Counted from the first letter of the stretch, positions 45,352 to 54,708 are shown. The stretch is DNA of 64,000 bases from Pseudomonas sp. PDM05 (GCF_014851685.1 NZ_JACVAC010000016.1:34807-98806); one strand, 5' to 3'. Numbers and translations are program-made. The notes: a model not told the origin generated them from the letters alone.

Positions 45352-46349
45352 CCCCGCTCAACCGCGCGCTCGGCGCCTTCTACGGCCTGGCCTTGGGCGA
45401 TGCCCTGGGCATGCCCACCCAGTCCCTGAGCCGCGAACAGGTGCGCGCACGCTTCGGTGCGATCACCACCCTGGAAGATGCCGACGCCAACCAGCCCATC
45501 GCACCGAACATGCCCGCCGGTTCCATCACCGATGACACCGAGCAGGCGATTCTGGTCGGCGAGCTGCTCGTCGAAGGCCGAGGCACCATCGAGCCGAGCG
45601 TGCTGGCCAAGCGCTTGATCGCGTGGGAAGCGCTGATGCGCGCCAAGGGTTCCCAGGACTTGCTCGGCCCATCGACCAAACGTGCGATCGACATGATCCT
45701 CGCCGGCCACACCCCGCAGGAGTCCGGGCGTTACGGCACCACCAACGGTGCCGCGATGCGCATCACCCCGGTCGGTATCGCCGCTGATGTCAGCGATCCG
45801 GCGCGGTTTATCCAGGCTGTGATCCAGGCGTGCCAGGTCACCCACAACACCAGCCTGGGCATCTCCAGCGCGGCGGCGGTGGCGGCGGTGGTCTCGGCCG
45901 GGATCAACGGCGTGGATTTGGGCGAAGCACTGAACATCGGCACCCAGATCGCCCAGCAGGCGCAAAGCCATGGTCACTGGATTGCCGGAGGACGCATGTC
46001 CACCCGCATCAGTTGGGCGCGCACCCTGAGTGTCGGCAGTGGCGACAAAGCGCTGTTTGCCGATTTGCTCTACGAATTGATCGGCACCTCCGTCGCATCC
46101 CAGGAGTCGGTCGTGGTCTCGTTCGCCCTTGCGCAGCAAGTGGCGGTGGGCGACATGAGCGCGTTTGAAGCCTTGTGCCTGGCTGCCAGCCTGGGCGGCG
46201 ACACCGATACCATCGCCGCGATTCTCGGCGCCATGCTGGGTGCCTGCCTGGGCATGCAGTGCTGGCCACAGGCGATGGTCGAGCAGGTCAGGCGGGTCAA
46301 TGGTCTGGACTTGCAGCCACTGGTCCAGGCACTACTCGCCCTGCGCTGA
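45348..46349 (+). CDS. ADP-ribosylglycohydrolase family protein (YegU-like)
   Basis: The 333-residue protein has the metal-binding motifs of the DraG/ARH superfamily: ALGDALGMPTQ (about residue 16), SITDDTEQA (about 58) and LGGDTDTIAAI (near the C-terminus). These Asp and Thr residues bind two Mg ions and break an N- or O-ribosyl bond. Given a permease and a sugar kinase downstream, it probably acts on an imported nucleoside-like compound, not on ADP-ribosylated protein. E. coli yegU is the closest context match. Confidence 0.87.
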   Translation: MTPLNRALGAFYGLALGDALGMPTQSLSREQVRARFGAITTLEDADANQPIAPNMPAGSITDDTEQAILVGELLVEGRGTIEPSVLAKRLIAWEALMRAKGSQDLLGPSTKRAIDMILAGHTPQESGRYGTTNGAAMRITPVGIAADVSDPARFIQAVIQACQVTHNTSLGISSAAAVAAVVSAGINGVDLGEALNIGTQIAQQAQSHGHWIAGGRMSTRISWARTLSVGSGDKALFADLLYELIGTSVASQESVVVSFALAQQVAVGDMSAFEALCLAASLGGDTDTIAAILGAMLGACLGMQCWPQAMVEQVRRVNGLDLQPLVQALLALR

Positions 46350-46363
46350 CTGGCACAGATCCA

Positions 46364-46377
46364 CCCGCTCCCACACT
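46364..46377. repeat. Single REP end
   Basis: CCCGCTCCCACACT is the outer half of the REP sequence with no partner nearby, in the gap between the hydrolase and permease genes. Confidence 0.6.
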
Positions 46378-46438
46378 TGATCGACTGCATGGAACACTTG
46401 CCACAACCACAATAAGACAGGCACCAGGAGCATCCTTC

Positions 46439-47905
46439 ATGAGTAGCACCCCTAGCGGCCAAAGCGCCGGGCAATTGGAAACACGTGGTATCGAACCGGT
46501 TCCGGAAAGCGAGTGCAACGGCCATCCGCTGCAACTGTTCTGGGTCTGGTTCGCCGCCAATATCAGCATCCTCGGCCTGCCGCTGGGGGCGACGCTGGTG
46601 GCGTTTCGCGGCCTGGCCATCTGGCAGGCAATCATCGTCGCGATCCTCGGCGCGGCCGGTTCGTTCGCGGTGGTGGGCATCATCTCCATCGCCGGTCGAC
46701 GTGGCCGTGCGCCGAGCCTGACCTTGTCCCGGGCGATCTTCGGCGTGCGCGGCAACATCGGCCCGACGCTGGTCTCGCTGATGTCGCGCCTGGGCTGGGA
46801 AACCGTGAACACCACCACAGCCGCGTTCGTGCTGCTGTCGTTGTGCTCGATCCTGTTTGGCTCGCCGGTCGAGGCGAAAAGCGCACCGGTTCTGACGCTA
46901 GTATTCATCGCCATCTTCGTGCTGCTGACCCTGTCGGTATCCGGCCTCGGTCACGCCACCTTGCTGGTGATCCAGAAGTGGGCGACCTACGTGTTCGGCG
47001 CCCTGAATATCCTGGTGGGCGGCTTCCTCTGCGCCACCATCGACTGGAGCGCGGTGTTCAACGCGACGCCGGCGCCGCTGAGTGCGATGATCATCGGCGT
47101 CGGCACCATGGCCGCCGGCACGGGGATCGGCTGGGCCAATGCCGGCGCCGACATGTCGCGTTACCAGCACCGCAGCGTCAAGGCCGTGCGCCTGGTGGCC
47201 TCGGCCGCGTTTGGCGCGGGCATCCCGCTGGTGCTGCTGATCACCCTCGGCGGCCTGCTCTCGGTGGGCAACAACGACCTGGCCTCGGCCACCGACCCGA
47301 TCATCGCGATCCGCGACATGCTGCCGACCTGGATGGCCGTGCCGTACCTGATCACCGCGTTCGGCGGGCTGCTGCTGTCGAACAACCTGTCGGTGTACTC
47401 GGCGGGCCTCACCACCTTGACCCTCGGCTTGAAGGTCAAGCGCGTGCACGCAGTGATCGTCGACATCGTGGCGATCTTCGCCGGCTCGATCTACTTCATG
47501 CTGATCGCCGACAGCTTCTACGGCCCGTTCATCACCTTCATTTCGCTGTTGGCGGTACCGATCACCGCGTGGGTCGGGATCTTCGTGGTCGACCTGATCC
47601 ACCGTCACCACTACAGCGCCAACGACCTGCTGGACGTCAGCCCGAGCAGTGCCTATTGGTACCGCGGCGGCGTGGAATGGCGCGCGTTTGGCGCCTGGGC
47701 CGTGGCGATCGTGCTGGGTTTCAGCTTTACCACCATCGGCACCACCGCCGAAAACATCTGGTTCGCCGGGCCTTTGTCCGACTCCTGGCTGGGCCACAAC
47801 GGCCTGGGCTGGATCGTCACCTTCCTGGTGGCCGGCGGGATTTATGCCGTACTGGGCGGCGCATCCGACCGTCGCCCGGCGTTAGTCGAGCGTCGTCATG
47901 TCTAG
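46439..47905 (+). CDS. NCS1-family purine/cytosine permease
   Basis: The 488-residue integral membrane protein has about 12 hydrophobic segments. The N-terminus HPLQLFWVWFAANISILGLPLG and the helix-3 region SRAIFGVRGN are those of NCS1 nucleobase-cation symporters (CodB branch). AGGAG precedes the ATG at 46439, 89 bases after the hydrolase gene. It overlaps the kinase gene by eight bases. It takes the role of YegT, which in E. coli is an MFS nucleoside transporter. Confidence 0.88.
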   Translation: MSSTPSGQSAGQLETRGIEPVPESECNGHPLQLFWVWFAANISILGLPLGATLVAFRGLAIWQAIIVAILGAAGSFAVVGIISIAGRRGRAPSLTLSRAIFGVRGNIGPTLVSLMSRLGWETVNTTTAAFVLLSLCSILFGSPVEAKSAPVLTLVFIAIFVLLTLSVSGLGHATLLVIQKWATYVFGALNILVGGFLCATIDWSAVFNATPAPLSAMIIGVGTMAAGTGIGWANAGADMSRYQHRSVKAVRLVASAAFGAGIPLVLLITLGGLLSVGNNDLASATDPIIAIRDMLPTWMAVPYLITAFGGLLLSNNLSVYSAGLTTLTLGLKVKRVHAVIVDIVAIFAGSIYFMLIADSFYGPFITFISLLAVPITAWVGIFVVDLIHRHHYSANDLLDVSPSSAYWYRGGVEWRAFGAWAVAIVLGFSFTTIGTTAENIWFAGPLSDSWLGHNGLGWIVTFLVAGGIYAVLGGASDRRPALVERRHV

Positions 47906-48803
47906 ATTGCTGCACACCGGCCAGGTCATTGTCGATCTGGTCATGGCCCTGGAAACCTTGCCCGCGACTGGCGGTGACGTGTTGGCACAATCCGCCAGTT
48001 TCGAAGCCGGCGGTGGTTTCAACGTGATGGCGGCGGCACGGCGCAACGGCTTGCCGGTGGTGTATCTCGGGCGCCACGGCAACGGGCGCTTTGGTGACTT
48101 GGCCCGCGCGGCGATGCAGGCCGAAGGTGTCGAGATGGCCCAGGCCGCCAGCCCCGATAAAGACACGGGCTTGTGTGTGTCCCTGACCGAGGCTACGACC
48201 GAGCGCACGTTTATTTCCCATCTTGGTGCCGAGGGCGAGTTGACGGCCGAGGATTTGGCGCGGGTTGTCCCGCAGGCGGACGATTATGTCTATGTCAGCG
48301 GTTACAGCCTGTTGCTCGAAGGCAAGGCCCAGGCGTTGCTCGATTGGCTGTTGGCGCTGCCGCGTGAGATCACCCTGGTGTTCGATCCGGGCCCGCTGGT
48401 CAAGGCGCCGGAGTCGGCGCTGATGGCAGCGTTGCTGCCGCGTATCGACATCTGGACCAGCAATGGTCCGGAGGTGTTGGCATTTACTGGTGCGGCTACG
48501 TTGGCGCAGGCCTTGAGCGCCTTGCAACGGTATCTGCCCGAGGGCGCATTGCGGGTGGTGCGCGATGGCCCGAATGGCTGCTGGGTGAATGGCGAACAGG
48601 TGCCGGGCTTCAAGGTGACGGCGGTGGACAGCAACGGTGCGGGCGATGCCCATGCTGGGGTGTTTATCGCAGGCTTGGCCAATGGCCTCGCACCCGCCCA
48701 GGCGGCGCGCCGTGCGAACGCTGCGGCAGCCTTGGCCGTGACGCGCTGGGGCCCGGCCACTTCTCCTGGCACCGCCGAGGTCGACGCGCTATTGGCGCGC
48801 TGA
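47898..48803 (+). CDS. PfkB-family carbohydrate/nucleoside kinase (YegV-like)
   Basis: The 301-residue kinase has the ribokinase fold: GGGFNVMAAARRNGL (substrate region, about residues 36-50) and the PfkB signature DSNGAGDAHAGVFIAGL (anion hole and catalytic Asp, about 245), where Asn replaces the more usual Thr. Last gene of the GntR operon. It would trap the sugar or nucleoside as a phosphate. E. coli yegV is the context match. Confidence 0.87.
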   Translation: MSRLLHTGQVIVDLVMALETLPATGGDVLAQSASFEAGGGFNVMAAARRNGLPVVYLGRHGNGRFGDLARAAMQAEGVEMAQAASPDKDTGLCVSLTEATTERTFISHLGAEGELTAEDLARVVPQADDYVYVSGYSLLLEGKAQALLDWLLALPREITLVFDPGPLVKAPESALMAALLPRIDIWTSNGPEVLAFTGAATLAQALSALQRYLPEGALRVVRDGPNGCWVNGEQVPGFKVTAVDSNGAGDAHAGVFIAGLANGLAPAQAARRANAAAALAVTRWGPATSPGTAEVDALLAR

Positions 48804-48814
48804 ACCGCGGCAAA

Positions 48815-48846
48815 AATGTGGCAGGAGGCAAGCCCCCTGCCACATT
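48815..48846. terminator. Hairpin after the kinase gene
   Basis: AATGTGGCAGG pairs with CCTGCCACATT around a GC-rich loop. The loop AGGCAAGCC echoes REP sequence, so it may be a diverged REP working as a terminator. Confidence 0.55.
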
Positions 48847-48865
48847 GGGTTTCGGAACATGCTTT

Positions 48866-49198
48866 CTACGGCGCAGGCTGTTTCGGCGCGCCCGGCAGGT
48901 TGGAATCATCGCCTTTGTTGATCGTCGGCTCGTTCACCGAGGGGCCCATCTTGCCATTGCCCACCGCAGTTGGCGCCTGGCGTTCCGCGTCGTGCCCCTT
49001 GGTGTGCGGGTCGGCGCCGTTGGAGTTTTCGATCACCGCCCCATTGTTGATTTGCAGCCCCGTGCCCATGGATTTCTGGGACTCGGTGGTCGCGTCAGGG
49101 GTGCTCGTGCCGGTGGAGGAGGTGGCCGCAAAACCGCTCAGCGAAACCGACGACAACAGGCCTGCAAAGGCGAGGGCAGCCAACTTGGAATGCTTCAT
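48866..49198 (-). CDS. Small secreted Ser/Thr/Asn-rich protein
   Basis: The 110-residue product has a clear signal peptide (Lys start, LAALAFAGLLSS core, cut near SGFA-ATSS). The mature chain of about 85 residues is hydrophilic, without cysteines, and looks disordered. GGAG is found before the ATG. No family is recognised; such proteins occur widely in Pseudomonas as hypothetical exported proteins. Confidence 0.75.
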   Translation of the reverse strand: MKHSKLAALAFAGLLSSVSLSGFAATSSTGTSTPDATTESQKSMGTGLQINNGAVIENSNGADPHTKGHDAERQAPTAVGNGKMGPSVNEPTINKGDDSNLPGAPKQPAP

Positions 49199-49232
49199 GA
49201 GGGAATCTCCATAGAGTTATTGTCCTTACCCT

Positions 49233-49577
49233 CTATTGGTCCGCCCGCAAGGCTGGTTGGTGCCTGGATGGCGACGAACGGCGCAGTACCAGCCGAACAA
49301 CGCTGATCAGCCAATTGAGCGCCGCCACCGCCGTCACACTCAACAACAGCGTGGGCATGCCGTGTTCGACGATGATCTTGCCCGCCAGCAACGGAAACCC
49401 GAACACCCCGATAAAGTACGCCAGGCTGAACAACAGCAACGCCTGGGAGGTGCTGCCCGGCGGTGCTTCGTTGGCCACCAACCCGTTGATCACCGAATAC
49501 GTCAGGCCGTAACCCACCCCCAGCGTTAGCTGCCGACGGAGTAACAGCAGCGATGAAAATGCACTGCAATCAGTCAT
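49233..49577 (-). pseudogene. C-terminal remnant of an MFS transporter
   Basis: The frame codes for the last three membrane helices of an MFS permease (GYGLTYSVINGLVANEAPPG and VFGFPLLAGKIIVEHGMPTLLL). A normal protein of this family has about 400 residues; the first nine or so helices are missing, and the GNAT gene lies immediately beyond. The short N-terminus before RRQLTLG does not look like MFS sequence. Confidence 0.7.
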
Positions 49578-49623
49578 GAATCCCCCTTAGTATGTGTGCT
49601 TTGAAATTGCCCAAGGCTCGACC

Positions 49624-50103
49624 ATGACCATCGAGATTCGCCCCGCGGTGCCCAGCGATGCTGCGCAGATCCTGACTTTCATCACCGAACTGGCCGAGTA
49701 CGAAAAGGCCCGGCATGAAGTGATCGCCAGTGTCGTGGACATCGAGCGCAGCCTGTTCAGTGAGGGCGCCACCGCCCATGGCCTGATCTGTTTGCGCGAC
49801 GGCTTGCCGATTGGTTTCGCGGTGTTCTTTTTCAGCTACTCCACGTGGCTGGGCAGCAACTGCCTGTACCTCGAAGACCTCTACATCAACCCGGAACAAC
49901 GCGGCGGCGGTGCGGGCAAGAAGTTGCTGCGCCACCTGGCGAAGATCGCCTTTGACAACGGTTGCGGGCGCTTCGAATGGAGCGTGCTGGACTGGAACGA
50001 GCCGGCGATCGCCTTCTACAAATCCATCGGCGCGCAGCCCCAGGAAGAGTGGGTGCGCTACCGCATGGAAGGCGATGCGTTGCGCGACTTTGCCTTGGGC
50101 TGA
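49624..50103 (+). CDS. GNAT-family N-acetyltransferase
   Basis: The 159-residue protein has the GNAT acetyl-CoA loop INPEQRGGGAGKKLL (about residues 89-103) and the late WNEPAIAFYKSIGA motif. The long YSTWLGSNCLYLEDLYI strand resembles spermidine/diamine acetyltransferases, but the substrate is a guess. Start at 49624; an in-frame upstream extension has no ribosome site. Confidence 0.85.
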   Translation: MTIEIRPAVPSDAAQILTFITELAEYEKARHEVIASVVDIERSLFSEGATAHGLICLRDGLPIGFAVFFFSYSTWLGSNCLYLEDLYINPEQRGGGAGKKLLRHLAKIAFDNGCGRFEWSVLDWNEPAIAFYKSIGAQPQEEWVRYRMEGDALRDFALG

Positions 50104-50134
50104 GATCACTTTTTAGAAAGCACTGAAGTTCAAA

Positions 50135-50165
50135 TGTGGGAGCTCCCATATAAGCCGGCTCCCAC
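50135..50165. repeat. Collapsed REP pair / possible terminator
   Basis: GTGGGAGC and GGCTCCCAC ends are only about 20 bases apart, followed by a T tract. It looks like a REPIN that lost its middle and could end GNAT transcription. Confidence 0.6.
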
Positions 50166-50209
50166 TTTTTTTGCGCATTTGCTCAGTATGTGGGATGCAA
50201 ATTTATATA

Positions 50210-50239
50210 TTGAGATATTTCAAAAGATAGGTTTATAGT
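50210..50239 (+). promoter_or_regulatory. Probable promoter of the SDR-araFGH operon
   Basis: TTGAGA (50210-50215), 18 bases, TATAGT (50234-50239), inside an unusually AT-rich stretch (50196-50240) just before the SDR gene. Confidence 0.5.
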
Positions 50240-50283
50240 CGACGGCATCAGCACTCACTACCAAAAATAAAACAGGTGAAGCG

Positions 50284-51105
50284 ATGCAGGCACAACCGTT
50301 GTCCCTCCCCGCCGTGCCCGAGCCAACCTACGGCGAGCGGCTCAAAGACAAGGTGGTGATCATCACCGGCGCCGCCCAAGGCATCGGCGAGGCCATCGTC
50401 GCGTGCTTCCAGGCCCAGCAGGCGCGCCTGGTCATCGCTGACATCCAGGCTGAAAAAGTCCAAGCCGTTGCCGCCCACTGGCGCGAACGCGGCGCTGCAA
50501 TCCACGCCCAACCCGTCGACATCACCTCAAAAGAGCAATGGCAAGCGCTGGTCAACCTGACCATCGAGCGTTTTGGCCGTGTGGACGTGCTGGTCAACTG
50601 CGCCGGGGTCAACGTGTTCCGCGACCCGCTGCAAATGAGCGACGAAGACTGGCGCCGCTGCTTCGCCATCGACCTCGACGGCGCCTGGTTCGGCTGCCGT
50701 GCGGTGCTGCCGCATATGATCGAGCAGGGCATCGGCAACATCATCAATATCGCCTCCACCCATTCCAGCCACATCATCCCCGGCTGCTTTCCCTATCCCG
50801 TGGCCAAGCACGGCCTGCTTGGCCTGACCCGCGCCCTTGGCATCGAATACGCGCCCAAGGGCATCCGCGTGAATGCCATCGCGCCGGGCTATATCGAGAC
50901 TCAGCTCAACGTCGACTACTGGAACGGTTTCCCCGACCCCCACGCCGAGCGCCAGCGCGCCTTCGACCTGCACCCGCCCAAGCGCATCGGCCAGCCGGTG
51001 GAAGTCGCGATGACCGCGCTGTTTCTGGCGACCGACGAGGCGCCCTTTATCAATGCCACCTGCCTGATGATCGATGGCGGGCGGTCTGTGATGTACCACG
51101 ACTAA
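50284..51105 (+). CDS. SDR-family oxidoreductase (probable L-arabinose or related sugar dehydrogenase)
   Basis: The 273-residue short-chain dehydrogenase has the cofactor motif TGAAQGIGEAIV (about residues 26-37), NCAGVN, catalytic Ser in INIASTHS, and YPVAKHG (Tyr/Lys). Asp in IADIQAEK suggests NAD preference. It heads the araFGH operon, so it probably oxidises L-arabinose or a similar sugar in the non-phosphorylating route used by pseudomonads; the substrate is inferred from context only. Confidence 0.82.
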   Translation: MQAQPLSLPAVPEPTYGERLKDKVVIITGAAQGIGEAIVACFQAQQARLVIADIQAEKVQAVAAHWRERGAAIHAQPVDITSKEQWQALVNLTIERFGRVDVLVNCAGVNVFRDPLQMSDEDWRRCFAIDLDGAWFGCRAVLPHMIEQGIGNIINIASTHSSHIIPGCFPYPVAKHGLLGLTRALGIEYAPKGIRVNAIAPGYIETQLNVDYWNGFPDPHAERQRAFDLHPPKRIGQPVEVAMTALFLATDEAPFINATCLMIDGGRSVMYHD

Positions 51106-51137
51106 AGCGTTCTCCAATAACAAGAAGGAGGTGGTTC

Positions 51138-52118
51138 ATGTTGAAGAAGACACTCGGCACCCTGGCGCTCGCCGTCGCGTTCAGCGGCGTTGTTTCGGCT
51201 GAAGAAGTGAAGATCGGCTTTCTGGTCAAGCAGGCTGAGGAACCGTGGTTCCAGACCGAATGGGCCTTCGCCGAAAAAGCCGGCAAGGACCATGGGTTTA
51301 CCGTGATCAAGATCGCCGTGCCCGATGGCGAGAAAACCCTTTCGGCCATCGACAGCCTCGCGGCCAACGGCGCCAAGGGCTTTGTGATCTGCCCGCCGGA
51401 TGTGTCCCTCGGCCCGGCGATCGTGGCCAAGGCCAAGGCCAATGGCTTGAAAGTCATGGCGGTGGATGATCGTTTCGTCGATGCCAAGGGCAACTTCATG
51501 GAGGACGTGCCGTACCTGGGCATGGCCGCTTTCGAAGTCGGCCAGAAACAAGGCGCGGCCATGGCTGGCGAAGCGAAAAAGCGCGGTTGGGACTGGAAGG
51601 ACACCTACGCGGTGATCAACACCTATAACGAACTCGACACCGGTAAAAAACGCACCGACGGCTCGATCAAATCCCTGGAAGAAGCCGGCCTTCCCAAGGA
51701 CCACATCCTCACCGCCGCCCTGAAAACCCTCGACGTGCCGGGCAGCATGGACGCGACCAACTCGGCCCTGGTCAAGCTGCCCAGTGGCGCGAAAAACCTG
51801 ATCATCGGCGGCATGAACGACAACACCGTGCTTGGCGGCGTGCGCGCCACCGAAAGCGCCGGCTTCAAGGCGGCCAACGTGATCGGCATCGGTATCAATG
51901 GCACCGACGCCATCGGCGAGCTGAAAAAGCCTGACAGTGGTTTCTTCGGTTCGATGCTGCCGAGCCCGCATATCGAGGGCTACAACACGGCGCTGGCGAT
52001 GTATGAGTGGGTCACCACCGGCAAGGAACCGGCGAAGTACACGGCGATGGACGAAGTAACGCTGATCACCCGCGAAAATTTCCAGGCAGAACTGACCAAA
52101 ATCGGTCTGTGGAAATGA
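51138..52118 (+). CDS. araF: L-arabinose ABC transporter, periplasmic binding protein AraF
   Basis: The 326-residue precursor has a signal peptide cut near VVSA-EEVK. The mature N-terminus KIGFLVKQAEEPWFQTEW and the segments KIAVPDGEKTL, GFVICPPD, GMNDNTVLGGVRATE and GIGINGTDA follow E. coli AraF closely. AAGGAGGTGG precedes the ATG. It overlaps araG by four bases. Confidence 0.92.
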   Translation: MLKKTLGTLALAVAFSGVVSAEEVKIGFLVKQAEEPWFQTEWAFAEKAGKDHGFTVIKIAVPDGEKTLSAIDSLAANGAKGFVICPPDVSLGPAIVAKAKANGLKVMAVDDRFVDAKGNFMEDVPYLGMAAFEVGQKQGAAMAGEAKKRGWDWKDTYAVINTYNELDTGKKRTDGSIKSLEEAGLPKDHILTAALKTLDVPGSMDATNSALVKLPSGAKNLIIGGMNDNTVLGGVRATESAGFKAANVIGIGINGTDAIGELKKPDSGFFGSMLPSPHIEGYNTALAMYEWVTTGKEPAKYTAMDEVTLITRENFQAELTKIGLWK

Positions 52119-53614
52119 GCGGCGCGGCCCTGCGTTTCAATGGCATCGGCAAGGAGTTTCCCGGGGTCAAGGCCTTGGCGCAGATCAGCTTTGAAGCGCG
52201 GCCGCACGCGGTACACGCGCTGATGGGCGAGAACGGCGCGGGCAAGTCGACGCTGCTGAAAATCCTTGGCGGCGCCTACATCCCAAGCAGCGGCACAGTG
52301 CAGATCGGCGAGCAGGTCATGGCCTTCAAATGCGCCGCCGACAGCATCGCCAACGGCGTGGCGGTGATCCACCAGGAGCTGCACCTGGTGCCGGAAATGA
52401 CCGTCGCCGAAAACCTGTTCCTCGGGCATTTGCCGTCGCGGTTCGGCGTGGTCAATCGGGGCTTGCTGCGCCAGCAGGCCCTCGCTTGCCTCAAGGGCCT
52501 GGCGGATGAAATCGACCCGGCCGAAAAGCTTGGCCGGCTGTCCCTGGGCCAGCGCCAACTGGTGGAAATCGCCAAGGCGCTGTCCCGTGGCGCCCATGTG
52601 ATCGCGTTTGACGAGCCCACCAGCAGCCTGTCGGCGCGGGAGATCGACCGCTTGATGGCGATCATCACGCGTCTGCGCGACGAGGGCAAAGTGGTGCTCT
52701 ACGTGTCGCACCGCATGGAAGAAGTGTTCCGCATCTGCAACGCGGTGACGGTGTTCAAGGACGGCCGCTTCGTACGCACCTTCGATGACATGAGCGCGCT
52801 GACCCATGACCAGTTGGTGACGTGCATGGTCGGGCGCGACATCCAGGACATCTACGATTACCGCCCGCGTGACCACGGCGAAGTGGCGTTGAAGGTCGAC
52901 GGTTTACAAGGCCCCGGCTTGCGTGAACCGATCAGCTTTGACGTGCGCAAGGGCGAGATTCTCGGCCTGTTCGGCCTGGTCGGGGCAGGGCGCACCGAAC
53001 TGTTCCGTCTGCTCAGCGGTTTAGAGCGCACCAGCGCCGGTCGCCTGGAGCTGTGCGGCGCGCCGCTGCAACTGCGCTCACCGCGCGATGCCATCGCCGC
53101 CGGGGTGCTGCTGTGCCCCGAAGACCGTAAAAAGGAAGGCATCATCCCGCTGTCCAGCGTCGCCGAGAACATCAACATCAGTGCCCGTGGCGCCCATTCG
53201 GCGTTCGGCTGGTTGTTGCGTGACGGCTGGGAAAAGGGCAACGCCGAGCACCAGATCAAGGCGATGAAGGTCAAGACGCCGAATGCCGAGCAGAAGATCA
53301 TGTACCTCTCCGGCGGCAACCAGCAGAAGGCCATTCTCGGCCGCTGGCTGTCGATGCCGATGAAGGTGCTGCTGCTCGACGAACCCACCCGCGGTATCGA
53401 TATCGGCGCCAAGTCGGAGATCTACCAGATCATCCATACCCTGGCAGCAAGCGGAATTGCGGTGATCGTGGTGTCCAGCGATTTGATGGAAGTGATGGGC
53501 ATCAGCGACCGCATCCTGGTGATGAGTGAAGGCGCCTTGACCGGCGAATTGACCCGCGCCGAAGCGGACGAAGCACGGCTGTTGCAACTGGCTCTCCCGC
53601 GTTCGCGGGCTTGA
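52115..53614 (+). CDS. araG: L-arabinose ABC transporter, ATPase AraG
   Basis: The 499-residue protein carries two fused ABC domains, as in all sugar importers of this class. The first has Walker A GENGAGKST (about residue 38) and signature LSLGQRQL; the second has the degenerate GLVGAGRTE loop and the signature LSGGNQQKA. DEPTSSLS and DEPTRGID are the two Walker B ends. Its ATG overlaps the araF stop. Confidence 0.93.
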   Translation: MSGAALRFNGIGKEFPGVKALAQISFEARPHAVHALMGENGAGKSTLLKILGGAYIPSSGTVQIGEQVMAFKCAADSIANGVAVIHQELHLVPEMTVAENLFLGHLPSRFGVVNRGLLRQQALACLKGLADEIDPAEKLGRLSLGQRQLVEIAKALSRGAHVIAFDEPTSSLSAREIDRLMAIITRLRDEGKVVLYVSHRMEEVFRICNAVTVFKDGRFVRTFDDMSALTHDQLVTCMVGRDIQDIYDYRPRDHGEVALKVDGLQGPGLREPISFDVRKGEILGLFGLVGAGRTELFRLLSGLERTSAGRLELCGAPLQLRSPRDAIAAGVLLCPEDRKKEGIIPLSSVAENINISARGAHSAFGWLLRDGWEKGNAEHQIKAMKVKTPNAEQKIMYLSGGNQQKAILGRWLSMPMKVLLLDEPTRGIDIGAKSEIYQIIHTLAASGIAVIVVSSDLMEVMGISDRILVMSEGALTGELTRAEADEARLLQLALPRSRA

Positions 53615-53630
53615 TGAATTCGAGGTGAGT

Positions 53631-54596
53631 ATGTCCGAGGTAAAAACTGCAAAGGGCTTCTGGCCGGGTTTCAACCAGCGCAAGTTCCTCGATGACTGGG
53701 TGATGTTGCTCGCGGCACTGGGCATCTTTGTGCTCAGTGCGTTGTTTATCGACAACTTCCTTTCGCCGCTGAACATGCGCGGGCTGGGCCTGGCGATTTC
53801 CACGGTGGGCATCGCCGCCTGCACCATGTTGTTCTGCCTGGCGTCGGGGCATTTCGACCTGTCGGTGGGCTCGGTGATCGCCTGCGCCGGCGTGGTGGCC
53901 GGCATCGTGATCCGCGACACCGACAGCGTGGTGCTCGGCGTGTCGGCCGCGTTGGCGATGGGCCTGGTGGTGGGGCTGATCAACGGCATCGTGATTGCCA
54001 AGCTGCGCATCAATGCGTTGATTGCGACGCTGGCGACCATGCAGATCGTGCGCGGCCTGGCCTACATCTTCTCCAACGGCAAGGCGGTGGGGGTGATGGA
54101 TGAACGTTTCTTCGTGTTCGGCAACGGCCAACTGCTGGGTGTGCCGGTGCCGATCATCATCACCGTGCTGTGTTTTGTGTTCTTTGGCTGGCTGCTCAAC
54201 TACACCACCTACGGGCGCAACACCATGGCCATTGGCGGCAACCAGGAAGCGGCGCTGCTGGCCGGGGTGAATGTGGACCGCACCAAGATCATCATCTTTG
54301 CCGTACACGGCTTGGTGGGCGCGTTGGCCGGGGTGATCCTCGCCTCGCGCATGACCTCGGGCCAACCGATGATTGGCCAGGGCTTCGAGCTGACGGTGAT
54401 TTCGGCGTGCGTGCTGGGTGGGGTGTCGTTGAGCGGCGGGATCGGCATGATCCGGCATGTGATCGCGGGGGTGTTGATCCTGGCGATCATCGAGAATGCG
54501 ATGAACCTGAAGAACATCGATACCTTCTACCAGTACGTGATCCGTGGTTCGATCCTGTTGTTGGCCGTCATCATCGACCGCATGAAACAACGTTAA
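53631..54596 (+). CDS. araH: L-arabinose ABC transporter, permease AraH
   Basis: The 321-residue inner-membrane permease has about ten hydrophobic segments and the sugar-permease signatures GHFDLSVGSVIACAGV and GFELTVISACVLGGVSLSGG. GAGG lies seven bases before the ATG at 53631. Last gene of araFGH; a REPIN separates it from the regulator. Confidence 0.93.
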   Translation: MSEVKTAKGFWPGFNQRKFLDDWVMLLAALGIFVLSALFIDNFLSPLNMRGLGLAISTVGIAACTMLFCLASGHFDLSVGSVIACAGVVAGIVIRDTDSVVLGVSAALAMGLVVGLINGIVIAKLRINALIATLATMQIVRGLAYIFSNGKAVGVMDERFFVFGNGQLLGVPVPIIITVLCFVFFGWLLNYTTYGRNTMAIGGNQEAALLAGVNVDRTKIIIFAVHGLVGALAGVILASRMTSGQPMIGQGFELTVISACVLGGVSLSGGIGMIRHVIAGVLILAIIENAMNLKNIDTFYQYVIRGSILLLAVIIDRMKQR

Positions 54597-54618
54597 ACCA
54601 TGCCATGTGAGGGCTAAA

Positions 54619-54708
54619 TGTGGGAGCGGGCTTGCCCGCGAATGCGGTGGTTCAGCAAATTCATCAGGTATCTGACACACCGCTTTCGCGAGCAAGCCCG
54701 CTTCCACA
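54619..54708. repeat. REPIN-like inverted repeat
   Basis: TGTGGGAGCGGGCTTGCCCGCGAATGCGG faces a partly diverged inverted arm (CGCTTTCGCGAGC...CTTCCACA), between araH and the IclR gene. Confidence 0.85.
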
